64,000 bases of DNA from Bariatricus massiliensis (GCF_900086725.1 NZ_LT574837.1:584938-648937); one strand, 5' to 3'. Positions 42,253-52,337 are shown, counted from the first letter of the stretch. Numbers and translations are program-made. Notes: generated by a model not told the origin, from the sequence alone.

Positions 42253-43664
42253 ACTGTTCTCTCCTTCCACCGGCAAGCCTCTTCCTGTATCGCTGCCACT
42301 TTTCTTTTATAAATTCGCTTCATCAAAACTATTGCCAGCCCTGCCGAAATTATTTCCGCAATGGGAATCGTGAGCCACACAAGCCATGTATTTCCTCCAG
42401 TCTGCTCTACGATGCGGGCAAATATCCACGCGATTGGCAGCACAAATAAAAACTGTCGCAGCACAGAGATGACCAGCGATTCGATTCCACTGTCCAGCGC
42501 TTGGAAAATACCCTGAAACGCGATATTGACACCCGCAAACAGAAAGCTGACGGAGATGATCCGCATTGCACTGACGCAAAGCCTCTGCGTCTCACCTGAC
42601 AGTCCGAAGATTCCCGACAGCGGTACCGCAAATATTTCCAATACAAGAAATCCCGCTGTCATGATCACCATCGTGTACACCAGCCCACATTTAATTCCTT
42701 CTCTTATCCGTGACTTGCTCTGCATCCCATGATTGAAAGATACAATAGGTGTAATGGCGTCCCGAAGCCCAAACGCGGCAAAGAGAATGAACTGCTGAAT
42801 CTTATAGTACAATCCGTATGCCGTTACCGCCGATTCTGTGATACCTCCCAATATGATATTCATCCCATAAGTCATAACAGACATCAAAGCCTGCGCAATG
42901 ATAGCCGGCAGGCCAATCGCATAGATTTCCCCAATCGTTTTCGCTGAGGGCCTCATATATTTTATATGATTGGAAATCTCCTTATTAACCTTGAGATGAA
43001 AAACAAACGCAAGACCGAAGGATACACACTGCCCGATCACTGTGGCATACGCTGCTCCCTTCACCCCAAGCTCCGGGCAGCCCAACAGGCCATATATCAT
43101 AATAGGGTCCAGAACTATGTTAGTGACGGCGCCTGCGATCTGCGCAATTGTTGAAAACATAGAGTGCCCAGATGCCTGAAGTAATTTCTCATAGATAGAA
43201 AAAAATACAATTCCAAAAGAAATACAGCAGCAGATTCTTAAATAATCCTCTGTCATGGAGATGATGAGCGGATTGGCTGTCTGAGTACCCACATATGCAC
43301 CTGCCCCTAAGATGCCGAACAGCAAAAAGACTACATAAATCACAACGCCTAAAAATACTGCATTTCCAGCCGTTCGGTTCACCTTCTCCCAATTGTTCTG
43401 CCCAAGCGATTTGGACAGAAGTGCGTTCGCTCCCACTCCTGTGCCGATTCCAACCGCTACCATCAGCATTTGTACGGGGAATGCCAATGTCAAAGCATTC
43501 AAGGCCGCCTCTCCATTTTCCGCCATATTAGATACAAAAGCGCTGTCCACAATATTGTACACAGCCTGTAATACCATAGACAATATCATGGGAATTCCCA
43601 TCGACAGCATCAATTGAGGAACTGGCGCTGTCCCTAGTTTGTTGATTTCTTTTTCCTCCTGCAT
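42249..43664 (-). CDS. MATE family efflux transporter
   Basis: ATG at 43664 is best placed after GTGAGG and gives 471 residues; two upstream in-frame codons are possible. Twelve TM helices in two halves, beginning [21 protein letters not shown], with [11 protein letters not shown] and [16 protein letters not shown] as in the DinF/MepA-type branch. It would extrude cationic compounds using Na+ or H+. Coupled to the cytidylate-kinase-like gene. It lies 37 bases or so after the AraC terminator, and I see no separate promoter, so partial read-through is possible. Confidence 0.9.
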   Translation of the reverse strand: MQEEKEINKLGTAPVPQLMLSMGIPMILSMVLQAVYNIVDSAFVSNMAENGEAALNALTLAFPVQMLMVAVGIGTGVGANALLSKSLGQNNWEKVNRTAGNAVFLGVVIYVVFLLFGILGAGAYVGTQTANPLIISMTEDYLRICCCISFGIVFFSIYEKLLQASGHSMFSTIAQIAGAVTNIVLDPIMIYGLLGCPELGVKGAAYATVIGQCVSFGLAFVFHLKVNKEISNHIKYMRPSAKTIGEIYAIGLPAIIAQALMSVMTYGMNIILGGITESAVTAYGLYYKIQQFILFAAFGLRDAITPIVSFNHGMQSKSRIREGIKCGLVYTMVIMTAGFLVLEIFAVPLSGIFGLSGETQRLCVSAMRIISVSFLFAGVNIAFQGIFQALDSGIESLVISVLRQFLFVLPIAWIFARIVEQTGGNTWLVWLTIPIAEIISAGLAIVLMKRIYKRKVAAIQEEACRWKERTV

Positions 43665-43697
43665 ATTCATCCTCACTTTCACAAAATAAAAAGGGAC

Positions 43698-43730
43698 AAA
43701 AAAAACGTAAATCCAACTCCTGGATTTACG
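43698..43730 (-). terminator. Terminator of the AraC-family gene
   Basis: CGTAAATCCA (43706-43715) pairs perfectly with TGGATTTACG (43721-43730), five-base loop, followed leftward by eight T. It separates the AraC gene from the MATE gene. Confidence 0.9.
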
Positions 43731-43775
43731 CTTCTTCTGCCACTCGGTTCTCCTGCATTATAACAAATATATTTT

Positions 43776-44672
43776 TTATAAGTCAAGTTTTTTTTCCTCA
43801 GAAATAGTCCTCCTATATTCCTTTGGGCTATATCCGAACTTCTTCTTGAATGTCTCACTGAAATAGCTCGCTCCTGAAAATCCAGCTTCATATCCAATCT
43901 CCCCAATAGACAATTCACTTGTATTCATCATTTCTATGCTCTTCTTCAGCCGATAGTCCGTCAAATACTGTATCGGCGTCTTCCCTGTATACCGGCGGAA
44001 AAGTTCTCCGCACTTACTCTTACACATGTTCCCCGCACCGGCAATATCCGTAAGGCTCATTTTTTCCGAATAATTTTTTTGTATATATCCTACCATTTCT
44101 CTGAGCAGCCCCAACTGGCGTCCATCTCTTTTCTCCATATTCTGCTTTGGCGCATGTTCATATAATATACTCCAGAGCCGGAAGAACAGCCCCTGTATTT
44201 CCAGCTGCGGAGCAGAATGGGAGAGGGAAGCATGCATTTGCCTCAATACCTCGAGAATACGTTCTTCCCACATCACCTCCCGGCGGAGCAGCTTATAAGA
44301 ATAGCATTCGTTCGTGATAACTGGCAAAACATAATTCTGCTCTACCCCAGCCGTCCCACAAAGCAGCACGGGATGCAGAACAGCACATATAAATTGACAC
44401 TCCTCACGCTTTTCAGAAAATCCATAATGCAGCTGACGGGCATTGACAAAAATGCCGTCCCCTGATGCCAGAGTCACCGTTTCACCGTTAATATTGTACT
44501 GCATTTCACCAGAAATGACCGTAATAAATTCCACATCATCGTGCCAGTGGCTGACCGCTGTATAATCAGGATAATCGGACAAGAGGGTTCTGTCGATATA
44601 CACCGGAAAATCAGGAAAATTATAAGCCACATTCTCGGAACGGTCGCTTTTTAGTTGTATGAGAACGCTCAT
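43776..44672 (-). CDS. AraC-family regulator with cupin domain
   Basis: A 298-residue protein. The N-terminal cupin (HWHDDVEFITVISGEMQYNINGE; residues ~42-64) should bind a small effector. The C-terminal double HTH (~195-293) carries MSLTDIAGAGNMCKSKCGELFRRYTG and the AraC signature IGEIGYEAGFSGASYFSETFKKKFG with YSPKEYR. GAGGT precedes the start. It is divergent from the MATE gene at 44805 and also upstream of another MATE gene on its own strand, so either pump could be its target. Confidence 0.92.
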   Translation of the reverse strand: MSVLIQLKSDRSENVAYNFPDFPVYIDRTLLSDYPDYTAVSHWHDDVEFITVISGEMQYNINGETVTLASGDGIFVNARQLHYGFSEKREECQFICAVLHPVLLCGTAGVEQNYVLPVITNECYSYKLLRREVMWEERILEVLRQMHASLSHSAPQLEIQGLFFRLWSILYEHAPKQNMEKRDGRQLGLLREMVGYIQKNYSEKMSLTDIAGAGNMCKSKCGELFRRYTGKTPIQYLTDYRLKKSIEMMNTSELSIGEIGYEAGFSGASYFSETFKKKFGYSPKEYRRTISEEKKLDL

Positions 44673-44804
44673 GATTTTTACCTCATTATATGTTTTTGTT
44701 ATATTATTAACTTATATTTTGATATATTTATCAATTATCTTGCGATATAATTATATTCCGCTGGAACATTTTCGTCAATCGGCTTCAGGAAAGGAGGGTA
44801 TTGT

Positions 44805-46175
44805 TTGAGAAGAAAATATCTGCCGCACGATAAAGTATTTAACAAAAAATTACTGACTCTTGTTCTCCCCATCACCTTTCAACAGTTCATGCTGGCCGTC
44901 GTGAGTGCCTCTGATGCCATTATGCTGGGTCTGGTCAATCAAAACTCCCTCTCCGCTGTCTCGCTGGCTGGTCAGGTTCAGTTTATCTTCAATCTTTTTC
45001 TTGCCGCCCTCACCATCGGGGCCAGCATGTTCTCGGCACAATATTGGGGAAAAAGAGACAAAAACGCCGTGGAGCAGATATTGGGCATTGTTCTGCGCAT
45101 CTCTGTCACGGTATCTGTCCTGTTTTTTCTGGCTGCCCTTTGTTTTCCAGCGTCTGTCATGCGGGTCTTCACCCCCGACATTCATTTGATAAAAGACGGC
45201 GCCGTCTATCTCAGAACTGTCAGTGTGTCCTACCTGTTCTGTGGTATTTCGCAGATTTATCTCTGTATTATGAAAAATACCGGTAGAGCCTCAAAAAGCA
45301 GTCTTATCAGCTCTACCGCCGTTATACTGAACATCATACTGAATGCCATCCTAATCTTTGGATTGCTTGGCGCGCCGAAGATGGGGATTGCCGGCGCTGC
45401 GGCTGCTACTGCAGCAGCCCGTCTTTTGGAGTTAATATGGGTATGGGCCGACTCTAGAGGGAAGAGCCAAATCCATGTCCGGGCAGAATATCTTCTGCAC
45501 CCAGATGCTAGACTAAAATGTGCGTTCTGGAAATACACGCTTCCGGTCCTAGGAAATGAGCTGGTATGGGGCTGTGGGTTCACTATGTATTCTGTCATCA
45601 TGGGCCATTTAGGCACGGACGCTGTTGCGGCTAATTCTATAGCCAATATAGTAAAAAACCTAATCGCCTGCTTTTGCCTCGGTCTCGGCAGCGGGGGCGG
45701 AATTATCGTGGGCGGCGAACTAGGCGCCGGACGCCCCGATAGAGCCATTGAATATGGAAGCAGATTGTGCAGGTTATCTATCTTCGCGGGCATATGTTCC
45801 GGGCTGGTCCTGCTTGCAGTAAGTCCTTTGATTTTGTCTCTGTCCACGCTCAGCAGCCGGGCCGGAACATATCTGCAGATTATGCTGTTTATATGTTCTT
45901 ACTATATAATTGGTAAATCTGTAAATGGAGCGACTATTGCAGGCATCTTTTGTGCGGGCGGCGACTCGAAATTCGGACTCATATGTGATATAATTACACT
46001 CTGGTGTATTACCGTTCCTCTCGGTCTGGCCGCCGCCTTTCTATGGAAACTGCCCGTGCCGGCCGTATATCTTATCATAAGCATGGATGAAATTATCAAA
46101 CTTCCTGCAGTGTATAAGCATTATAAAAAATTTACATGGGTCAAGGACCTTACAACGAACAACACAGCAAAATAA
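44805..46175 (+). CDS. MATE family efflux transporter (TTG start)
   Basis: TTG at 44805 follows AAAGGAGGG with good spacing; no ATG is suitable, so a TTG start is assigned (456 residues). Twelve TM helices: ITFQQFMLAVVSASDAIMLG at the start, GASMFSAQYWGKRDKNAVEQILG in the first half, and GLGSGGGIIVGGELGAGRPDRA in the second. It differs clearly from the MATE protein at 42249 and is not a recent duplicate. Divergent from the AraC-type gene; the 132-base spacer is AT-rich and holds a TATAAT at ~44744 but no good -35. Confidence 0.88.
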   Translation: MRRKYLPHDKVFNKKLLTLVLPITFQQFMLAVVSASDAIMLGLVNQNSLSAVSLAGQVQFIFNLFLAALTIGASMFSAQYWGKRDKNAVEQILGIVLRISVTVSVLFFLAALCFPASVMRVFTPDIHLIKDGAVYLRTVSVSYLFCGISQIYLCIMKNTGRASKSSLISSTAVILNIILNAILIFGLLGAPKMGIAGAAAATAAARLLELIWVWADSRGKSQIHVRAEYLLHPDARLKCAFWKYTLPVLGNELVWGCGFTMYSVIMGHLGTDAVAANSIANIVKNLIACFCLGLGSGGGIIVGGELGAGRPDRAIEYGSRLCRLSIFAGICSGLVLLAVSPLILSLSTLSSRAGTYLQIMLFICSYYIIGKSVNGATIAGIFCAGGDSKFGLICDIITLWCITVPLGLAAAFLWKLPVPAVYLIISMDEIIKLPAVYKHYKKFTWVKDLTTNNTAK

Positions 46176-46199
46176 ATCAGTAAAAAGGAGTAACATAAT

Positions 46200-46814
46200 A
46201 TGAATATAAAAGAGAAAATGCATAGTGGTGAATTGTATTATCCCAATGACGAGCAGCTGATGAAGGAACAGCTGGGATATCTTGATAAATTGTATGATTT
46301 TAACATGACCCGGCCTACCGAGCTTGAGAAGAGACAGGAAATGCTGAAGGATATGTTTGCCGAAATCGGCGAGGACTGCTATATCGAACCACCCCTGCGC
46401 ACGAATTTCGGGGGAAAACATGTCCATTTTGGACGTAATGTCTATGCGAATTTTAATCTGACACTGGTGGACGACACACACATCTATGTGGGCGACTATA
46501 CTATGTTCGGCCCGAATGTGACCGTGGCGACGGCCGGGCATCCAATCGCCCCCGAATCAAGAGAAAAAGGATATCAGTATAATTTCCCGGTACATATCGG
46601 TAAAAACTGCTGGATCGGCGCAGGTGCAGTCATTGTCCCCGGTATCACCATCGGTGATAATGTGGTAATCGGCGCAGGCAGCGTGGTGACAAAGGATATT
46701 CCGTCGGGGGTGGTGGCCGTGGGGAACCCCTGCAGAATTCTTCGGGAAATCAATGAGCACGACCGTGTCTACTATTTTAAAGACAGGAAATTTCCTTTAG
46801 AACTTCAGCCATAG
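46200..46814 (+). CDS. Maltose/galactoside O-acetyltransferase family protein
   Basis: A 204-residue left-handed beta-helix acetyltransferase of the LacA/Maa group. The Mac-type N-terminal helix (KEKMHSGELYYPNDEQLMKEQ) is followed by hexapeptide turns, PLRTNFGGKHVHFG, the catalytic loop VATAGHPIAPE with its His, IGKNCWIGAGAVIVPGITIG and VVAVGNPCRILREI. It uses acetyl-CoA to acetylate sugars. AAAGGAG lies before the ATG, 24 bases after the MATE stop, so the pair is probably co-transcribed. Confidence 0.92.
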   Translation: MNIKEKMHSGELYYPNDEQLMKEQLGYLDKLYDFNMTRPTELEKRQEMLKDMFAEIGEDCYIEPPLRTNFGGKHVHFGRNVYANFNLTLVDDTHIYVGDYTMFGPNVTVATAGHPIAPESREKGYQYNFPVHIGKNCWIGAGAVIVPGITIGDNVVIGAGSVVTKDIPSGVVAVGNPCRILREINEHDRVYYFKDRKFPLELQP

Positions 46815-46852
46815 CTCCCGTTTTCCGTGTGCACCTTTGTCTCCGCCCATTC

Positions 46853-47848
46853 TCAGCTAATATACAGAATCGGCACGTCTCCGAGTACACGCTTTATTTC
46901 CGCCCTGAGAAATTCCTCTGCCTCCGCCCGTATCTCCGGGCGGTAGCAGTATCTCCCCCTTCCCCTTCCGGTCATCAATTCCTTGTCGTACAGCTGCGGG
47001 GCTTGGGGGAACGCATCGCCGTTGATTGCACGGTGTATATAAGAATATGTCATCAAAATAATCTCCAGAAACATCTGCTTCTTCATGCTCCCACTAAGAC
47101 TTTCATTCAATTCCTCCAAAAGCTCCGTATACATCTCCTTCCAGCCCTCCACAAGAATTACCGGCGCTATCAGCAGACCGCAGGGATATCCTGCCTCACA
47201 CATTTTATTGACAGCATCGATTCTTTGTTTGAGGCTGGAAGTCCCAAGCTCAATTCTCCTGATAATCGGCTGCGGATTCACGCTCATGCGGAAAATCACC
47301 TTTCCCTTGTGTTCCAGAGCAAGGAGAGGCTCCACCATATCGAACTTTGTGGGAAATGTAAGCTTTCCTCTTCCCTCTTCTGCAAACCTCGGAATCGTAT
47401 ACAGCAGATTATCCGTAATCGTATTCTCCAACACAAGATCACTGTTGCTTCCAATTTCGAAGGTCAGAGGAGACTCGCTTTTTAGACTGCGTCTAATCAG
47501 CCGGTCCAGCATCTGCTCTCGATTGACAAAAACCCGTAAATATGCGCATTTATTATAATTGCATACCAGATAGCAGTAGAGGCACATGGCCGTACAGCCG
47601 GAAGAAGTGTAAGGGACCAGATAATCGGAAACCTTCTGGTTTTCCACATATTTATGTGTTTTCCGAGTACCGATTATAAGATTCCTCTTCATATGCCCGA
47701 ATTCAGCATTCGGTTTCTCACGCATCTCCTTGATAGAATTGTGATTTTCAATCTCTATCCAAGGCAAATTCTTAAATTCTTCCCTCAACTTCTCTCCTAG
47801 CGTATAATTGAGACTATCCGGCTCATAATAAACTGCGTCAAATTTCAT
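46853..47848 (-). CDS. splB: Spore photoproduct lyase (radical SAM)
   Basis: A 331-residue enzyme that reverses the spore thymine dimer with a 4Fe-4S cluster and SAM. The cluster motif is CTAMCLYC (CX3CX2C) within SSGCTAMCLYCYL, followed by YLRVFVN as in SPL. TFEIGSNSDLV and RMSVNPQPIIRRIELGT belong to the barrel. Length is close to the usual ~340. AGAAAGGAC precedes the ATG. It implies a sporulating host. It converges with the acetyltransferase gene, 38 bases away, with no clear terminator between. Confidence 0.92.
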   Translation of the reverse strand: MKFDAVYYEPDSLNYTLGEKLREEFKNLPWIEIENHNSIKEMREKPNAEFGHMKRNLIIGTRKTHKYVENQKVSDYLVPYTSSGCTAMCLYCYLVCNYNKCAYLRVFVNREQMLDRLIRRSLKSESPLTFEIGSNSDLVLENTITDNLLYTIPRFAEEGRGKLTFPTKFDMVEPLLALEHKGKVIFRMSVNPQPIIRRIELGTSSLKQRIDAVNKMCEAGYPCGLLIAPVILVEGWKEMYTELLEELNESLSGSMKKQMFLEIILMTYSYIHRAINGDAFPQAPQLYDKELMTGRGRGRYCYRPEIRAEAEEFLRAEIKRVLGDVPILYIS

Positions 47849-47908
47849 TTTTCGTCCTTTCTCTGGCAGATGGCAGCGTTTTTCTTAGTATCTGCGTTTC
47901 TGCCTGAA

Positions 47909-48430
47909 TTATAACGAAAAATCTCCCAGCACTATATCTTTTACCGGAACTCGTGTCTGGCTGTGGCGCTCTGGACTTGCAGGGGATTCACTGCTGTAGC
48001 CGACAGCCAGAATGTTGATTGGCTCCAGATTATCGGGGATTTGGAATTCTTCCCGCAGCACGTCTGGTCTGAAATGGCAGATCCATACGCTTCCCAGACC
48101 TAGCTCCTCGGCTTCCAGCATCATGTGGTCGGTAAGAATCGTGGCGTCAATATCACAGGTATTCTTATTATCATAGGAGCGAACCCAAGCCTTTTCATGG
48201 TCGGCACACACAATGACAGCAAGAGGAGCCTGATAAATGTTTGCCGCTTTCGCAACCTTTAAAAGTCCCTCTTCCTCTTGTACTACAAGGAGGCGGACCG
48301 GCTGGCGGTTCGCGGCAGTGGGAGCCACATGGGCCGCCTCCAATATCTTCTCTAATTTTTCAGGCTCTACCTTTCTGTCCTGATACGCACGTACAGAGTA
48401 TCTTTGCTTTGCCAGTTCTAAAAATTTCAT
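47909..48430 (-). CDS. Nitroreductase-family FMN oxidoreductase
   Basis: ATG at 48430, after AAGGATGG, gives 173 residues; another ATG nine bases earlier is too close to the ribosome site. FMN-binding features: KQRYSVRAYQDRKV at the start, APTAANRQP, DIDATILTDHMMLEAEELGLGSVWICHF and ILAVGYSSE. It lacks the longer C-terminus of NfsA-type enzymes. Divergent from an HxlR regulator, an arrangement typical for redox or electrophile response. Confidence 0.9.
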   Translation of the reverse strand: MKFLELAKQRYSVRAYQDRKVEPEKLEKILEAAHVAPTAANRQPVRLLVVQEEEGLLKVAKAANIYQAPLAVIVCADHEKAWVRSYDNKNTCDIDATILTDHMMLEAEELGLGSVWICHFRPDVLREEFQIPDNLEPINILAVGYSSESPASPERHSQTRVPVKDIVLGDFSL

Positions 48431-48512
48431 CTTATCCATCCTTTCTTATTATATTCTGTGATATAATCATAACATTAATTTTCATTTATGCAAGAACGCA
48501 CTATTTCGGTAT

Positions 48513-48538
48513 ATACTATGCATTTTAATATATAGTAT
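48513..48538. promoter_or_regulatory. Inverted repeat ATACTAT-N12-ATAGTAT, likely HxlR-family operator
   Basis: ATACTAT (48513-48519) and ATAGTAT (48532-48538) lie just upstream of the HxlR start at 48566, within the divergent region with the nitroreductase. TACT/AGTA half-sites are known for YodB/CatR-type regulators, although the spacing here is wider. Probably autoregulatory. Confidence 0.5.
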
Positions 48539-48565
48539 CCAAAAGAAACTATAAGGAGGATTCTT

Positions 48566-48901
48566 ATGAAATATTGTCAACAGCAATTCAATTATCCGGT
48601 AGAAGCGACGCTGCACCTGATAGGCGGCAAATACAAATCTGTCATTCTCTGGCATTTAAAGGATAAAACCTTACGCTTTAGTGAACTCCAACGATTGATT
48701 CCAAAGGCCACCCCCAAAATGCTTACACAGCAGCTGCGGGAACTGGAAAGCAGTAATATGGTTCACAGGACCGTCTACCCGGTAGTGCCTCCAAAGACGG
48801 AATACTCACTCACAGAATTTGGACTCACCGTCATTCCTGTCCTTGACGCTATGTGCCGCTGGGGGACAGATTATCTGGAATCCGGAAATCATGACTCGTA
48901 A
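48566..48901 (+). CDS. HxlR-family winged-helix regulator
   Basis: A 111-residue protein with the HxlR pattern: GGKYKSVILWHLKDKTLRFSELQRLI, TPKMLTQQLRELESSNMVHR recognition helix and wing VVPPKTEYSLTEFG. Cys4 near the N-terminus is where thiol-sensing members keep their redox Cys, so sensing of quinones or aldehydes is plausible. AAGGAGG precedes the ATG. Divergent from the nitroreductase gene, its likely target. It converges with the MacB-like gene, 17 bases apart. Confidence 0.92.
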   Translation: MKYCQQQFNYPVEATLHLIGGKYKSVILWHLKDKTLRFSELQRLIPKATPKMLTQQLRELESSNMVHRTVYPVVPPKTEYSLTEFGLTVIPVLDAMCRWGTDYLESGNHDS

Positions 48902-48918
48902 TTCTTTGAATTTCTTGT

Positions 48919-49962
48919 CTACTTTGCCTGTTTTCTCCCCCGTCTGGTGACAGCCCCTATCATAAGCGCCAGACTTCCCCATGCACAATACGCACTGTAC
49001 CTACTGTGCATCAGAAGTTCCGCGTCACCGGGAAGGCGTTTATATTCTGCGATGCTTCTGGCCGACTCGGCCAGTTGTGCCGCCAGCCCGCTATAAAATC
49101 CGAAGTCCGACCACCTTGTTGGTATATAGTCAAGGCTGAACCGAAAGCTGTACTTTATCCCGGCAAAGATTAACACAATCAGGCCAGCAGACCACAGAAA
49201 TGTGAGTCCATAACCTACATATCTGTTCGTGAACCGCCGGACTGTTCTTTTTAAATTGAAATAGTAATGTATACAGAATACCCATACCGGCAACGTTATA
49301 AACAAAAAATTGAACGCAGAATAATCACCACCGGAAAGCATCACCTTTGGTTCTCCGTACCCCTGCTGCATCAGCCAGCCTTTCGCATCAGAGGCAGCCA
49401 CCCTATCCGGATAGCTCATTTCTGCGAAAGGAAAACCTGCCGCCGGATTCTGAATCCAAAGCATCCGTTTCCCGCTCTTTACGATTCCCCGGATAATATA
49501 TTCCTTACCGCCAAACTTCAGTGGCTTTCCCACCACGTCACTGCTGCCAAACAGGGCTTTTGCCCCTGCTTCACTGAGTGCGCATCCGTCTGTATCGCTC
49601 TTAACAGGATACCCTCCTTCCACCAGCCTGTCAGGCATGACCTTTCCCAAATCTCCATACCCCTCTATAAGCGCAAATCCATCCACACGGGAGCAATCTT
49701 CTGTGCTTACTTCGGCCTGCTCCTTCAGCTTCCACAGCGTGATATCCGGAATATCCGGTTCCTCTTTCTTCTGCTCATAATATTCACTGAGCTGCACTGC
49801 ACTTATAACATCATCCTCAAATCTGACACGTATCACATTTTCGGTCCGATATATATAAATATATTGTATGGCGGAAAACACCAGAAGGAATACACTCAGC
49901 AGCGTTAACATAATTTGAGATGTCCTAATCTTCTTCCTCAACCCTGAACCTGTCTCCTTCAT
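48919..49962 (-). CDS. MacB-like periplasmic-core membrane protein
   Basis: A 347-residue protein with TM1 at ~16-36, an extracellular MacB-type core domain to ~200 (LVEGGYPVKSDTDGCALSEAGAKALFG, VVGKPLKFGGKEYIIRGIV) and three further TM helices. This is the FtsX/MacB permease outline, though shorter, and there is no partner ATPase gene. The ATG at 49962 overlaps the HlyD-like gene by 38 bases and its ribosome site is weak, so a later TTG start is possible. Last gene of the importer/adaptor operon. Confidence 0.7.
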   Translation of the reverse strand: MKETGSGLRKKIRTSQIMLTLLSVFLLVFSAIQYIYIYRTENVIRVRFEDDVISAVQLSEYYEQKKEEPDIPDITLWKLKEQAEVSTEDCSRVDGFALIEGYGDLGKVMPDRLVEGGYPVKSDTDGCALSEAGAKALFGSSDVVGKPLKFGGKEYIIRGIVKSGKRMLWIQNPAAGFPFAEMSYPDRVAASDAKGWLMQQGYGEPKVMLSGGDYSAFNFLFITLPVWVFCIHYYFNLKRTVRRFTNRYVGYGLTFLWSAGLIVLIFAGIKYSFRFSLDYIPTRWSDFGFYSGLAAQLAESARSIAEYKRLPGDAELLMHSRYSAYCAWGSLALMIGAVTRRGRKQAK

Positions 49963-51466
49963 TGATTTCTTTGTTACTTCCTTTTATAATTTTCGTCTCG
50001 TTGGTGAATGCGCCTTCCACTGCCATCTGCTCCACATCCTTGGCCTTTTTCGTAAGGTTAAGCCTCTCCGCCACATACTCCTCTCCGAGGATTGTGCTTT
50101 TTTTCCGTGCTACAAGGCAGTAAACGCCCTTTTGATCCTCACGCACTGCCCCCATGGGCAGGATCCAGTCATAGCGTATATCGGAATCCTTGTTGACGGC
50201 ATAATCTCCCGTCATGCCGTCTGCATATTCATCCCCCTCAAGCTTTGCTGTGATATACATGACCTCCCCCTGATTCGAGGATGTCCCCGGGCTGCCTTCC
50301 GTGCCATCTCCATTCCCGCCTTCTCCCTGTTTCCCCATCTCGGTGCGAATATCGGCAATCTTAAGTTTTTTCTTCTCTTTCAGACCAGTGAATTCCACTT
50401 CCATGGTATCCCCCACCTTAAGCCTTTGGGCATTCTCCTTGTCGACAGAAGCCAAGAACTCATATCCACCTGTACCGATTCTGATATATTCCTGCCCGGA
50501 AGTAATCATCCCTTCCGTCAGACTGTTCTCTGTGACCGTTCCCTTCACCGGTGATTTAATGACTCCCCCGTCATCCATTATCGCTTCCAGCCTATCCACC
50601 ACCTTCTGCTGCTGTTGGATATCTATCTCCAGTCCCTGCTGTGTAATATCAGAACCTTGCTGTGCTTTTTGGCGGTTGGCTTTTGCATTTTCATCTTCCT
50701 TGGCAGCCACCTCATAGGCCGTCTGTGCCTGCTCCAAGGCGTCCGCAGCCGCATTTCTGCTCTCCTCCAGCGCAGCAATCTGCGCCTTCTTCTCCGCTGC
50801 GGCCCGCTCTAACTCTTGCTCAATACCGCTGACCGTCTGGTCGTAAATACTTTTGGCCTCCGGGTTACTTTCTCCCCCCTGCTCGAGGAAAGTATCATAG
50901 GCGGCCTTCTTATCCGTCTCCGCCTTTCTCTGTCTCTCCGCCGCTTCATCTTTCTCTGCCGCCACTGCCGCCGCAAGCTTATCTGCCGCTTCATTATAGC
51001 GCTTCTGCTCTAGGGCAAGGCTCTTGCCCGCCGAAAAGGTCTGGGGAGTCACCGCATCCGGTGTGGCATTCACCCGTTCTCCCTCCAACTGCAGCTTAAG
51101 CTGGGCAAGCTTTGCATTCTGTTCCTCAAGAACCCTCGACAGTTCATCCGTTTCTATCACGGCAAGCACATCTCCCGCCTCAACGTTTGTCCCCGGCTTC
51201 GTTATCTCCTTCACTCTAAGACTATCCGGCACAGTGACAAGCTCTCCTTCCGAAGCTACGACACTGCCTGCCCCCTTCATCTTATAGTTCAAGTTCCCCG
51301 GCGCAGGCTTGAAAAGCTGCGCTTTTGGCATAATCACAGAGTCTGCGGCCCTTGACACGAAGGTACAGAGCAGCATCACCACAAAAAAGATGCCAAGCAT
51401 CTGTCCCCAGAACGCCCTCTTTTTTAGCTTATTTTTTATGTTAACAGATTTTAACCATTGAACCAT
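49925..51466 (-). CDS. HlyD/MacA-type membrane fusion adaptor
   Basis: A 513-residue protein: TM helix near 20-38, first barrel strand (GSVVASEGELVTVPDSLRV), lipoyl half (TNVEAGDVLAVIET), a long Ala/Glu/Lys coiled coil (~105-285), second lipoyl half (VIKSPVKGTVTENSLTEGM) and a beta-barrel C-terminal part. Such adaptors link permeases to outer components, or in Gram-positives form extracellular parts of MacAB-like exporters. It follows the MalG-type permease by 16 bases and overlaps the MacB-like gene. Confidence 0.87.
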   Translation of the reverse strand: MVQWLKSVNIKNKLKKRAFWGQMLGIFFVVMLLCTFVSRAADSVIMPKAQLFKPAPGNLNYKMKGAGSVVASEGELVTVPDSLRVKEITKPGTNVEAGDVLAVIETDELSRVLEEQNAKLAQLKLQLEGERVNATPDAVTPQTFSAGKSLALEQKRYNEAADKLAAAVAAEKDEAAERQRKAETDKKAAYDTFLEQGGESNPEAKSIYDQTVSGIEQELERAAAEKKAQIAALEESRNAAADALEQAQTAYEVAAKEDENAKANRQKAQQGSDITQQGLEIDIQQQQKVVDRLEAIMDDGGVIKSPVKGTVTENSLTEGMITSGQEYIRIGTGGYEFLASVDKENAQRLKVGDTMEVEFTGLKEKKKLKIADIRTEMGKQGEGGNGDGTEGSPGTSSNQGEVMYITAKLEGDEYADGMTGDYAVNKDSDIRYDWILPMGAVREDQKGVYCLVARKKSTILGEEYVAERLNLTKKAKDVEQMAVEGAFTNETKIIKGSNKEINEGDRFRVEEED

Positions 51467-51482
51467 AGTGCCTCTCCTTGCT

Positions 51483-52337
51483 CTATTCTTTCAGCCCTGA
51501 TGCCGCGATTCCCTGCTCCAGATACGCCTGCCCCCATAAGAATAAGAAGACCGCAGGAAGCATCATTACAATAGAGGCGGCAAAGGAAACGTTCATCTTA
51601 TCGGCTGTGATATTAGGTAAATACAACGATAGCGGCCACAAGTTCTTCGTCTTTAAAAAAGTCATGGGCTGTTCGATTACATTCCAGCATTCCAAAAATC
51701 CGAGTATAACAGCCGATATAATCCCCGGCAGTGCCATAGGAATACCGATGGAAGTAAATACCCGGAATTCCCCGGCTCCGTCAATTCTGGCCGCGTCCAT
51801 TAACGAATCTGGTATCCCCGCAAACGCCTTCGTCATGATAAATACCGGGAACGTATTAAAGATTCCCGGGAGTATCAGCGCGAAGTGTGTATCCAGTATC
51901 TGGAATTTCTTCAAGACCAGATATCCGGATACCATAGTAACTTGAAACGGCATAATCATCAAAATCATATATAAAAGCATCAGTACATTTCTTCCTCTGA
52001 ACTTATAGCGTGCCAGAGCCCACGCCGCCGGCATCCCTATCAGCAGCTGCCCCAGAAGTATGGGAAAGACTTGCTTACATGAATTCCAGAACATCACGAA
52101 AAATCCCGGTGAATCAAGAAGCAGTTCCACATACGGCGCCAATGTGGGGAACTGAGGAAGCAGAGTAAAGCGCGCCTTTCCTCCCGTCCCCGCAAGCACA
52201 GCCCCTGTGTTCTTTATCAGCTCCGTGCTCCCCATCAGCGACTGGGCCGCCATAAAGAAAAGCGGAAACCAAATCACACTGCTCAGCACGACAAGGCCAG
52301 CCGTAATCATTCTATTTTTTCTTTTCATGGGATACAT
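51483..52337 (-). CDS. Carbohydrate ABC permease, MalG type
   Basis: About 284 residues from ATG 52337 (52328 is also possible); GGAG lies close upstream. Six TM helices and the EAA loop DAARIDGAGEFRVFTSIGIPMALPG, which contacts the ATPase subunit. No ATPase gene is in the operon; in Firmicutes such permeases often share an MsmX-type ATPase encoded elsewhere. Its 5' end overlaps the MalF-type gene. Confidence 0.9.
   Translation of the reverse strand: MYPMKRKNRMITAGLVVLSSVIWFPLFFMAAQSLMGSTELIKNTGAVLAGTGGKARFTLLPQFPTLAPYVELLLDSPGFFVMFWNSCKQVFPILLGQLLIGMPAAWALARYKFRGRNVLMLLYMILMIMPFQVTMVSGYLVLKKFQILDTHFALILPGIFNTFPVFIMTKAFAGIPDSLMDAARIDGAGEFRVFTSIGIPMALPGIISAVILGFLECWNVIEQPMTFLKTKNLWPLSLYLPNITADKMNVSFAASIVMMLPAVFLFLWGQAYLEQGIAASGLKE

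Noticed and set aside
45257..45847. 196-residue minus-strand frame
   Set aside because: It lies opposite the MATE transporter at 44805-46175 and consists of Pro/Ser/Arg-rich shadow sequence.
46829..47485. 218-residue plus-strand frame
   Set aside because: It lies opposite the spore photoproduct lyase; composition is typical of an antisense shadow.
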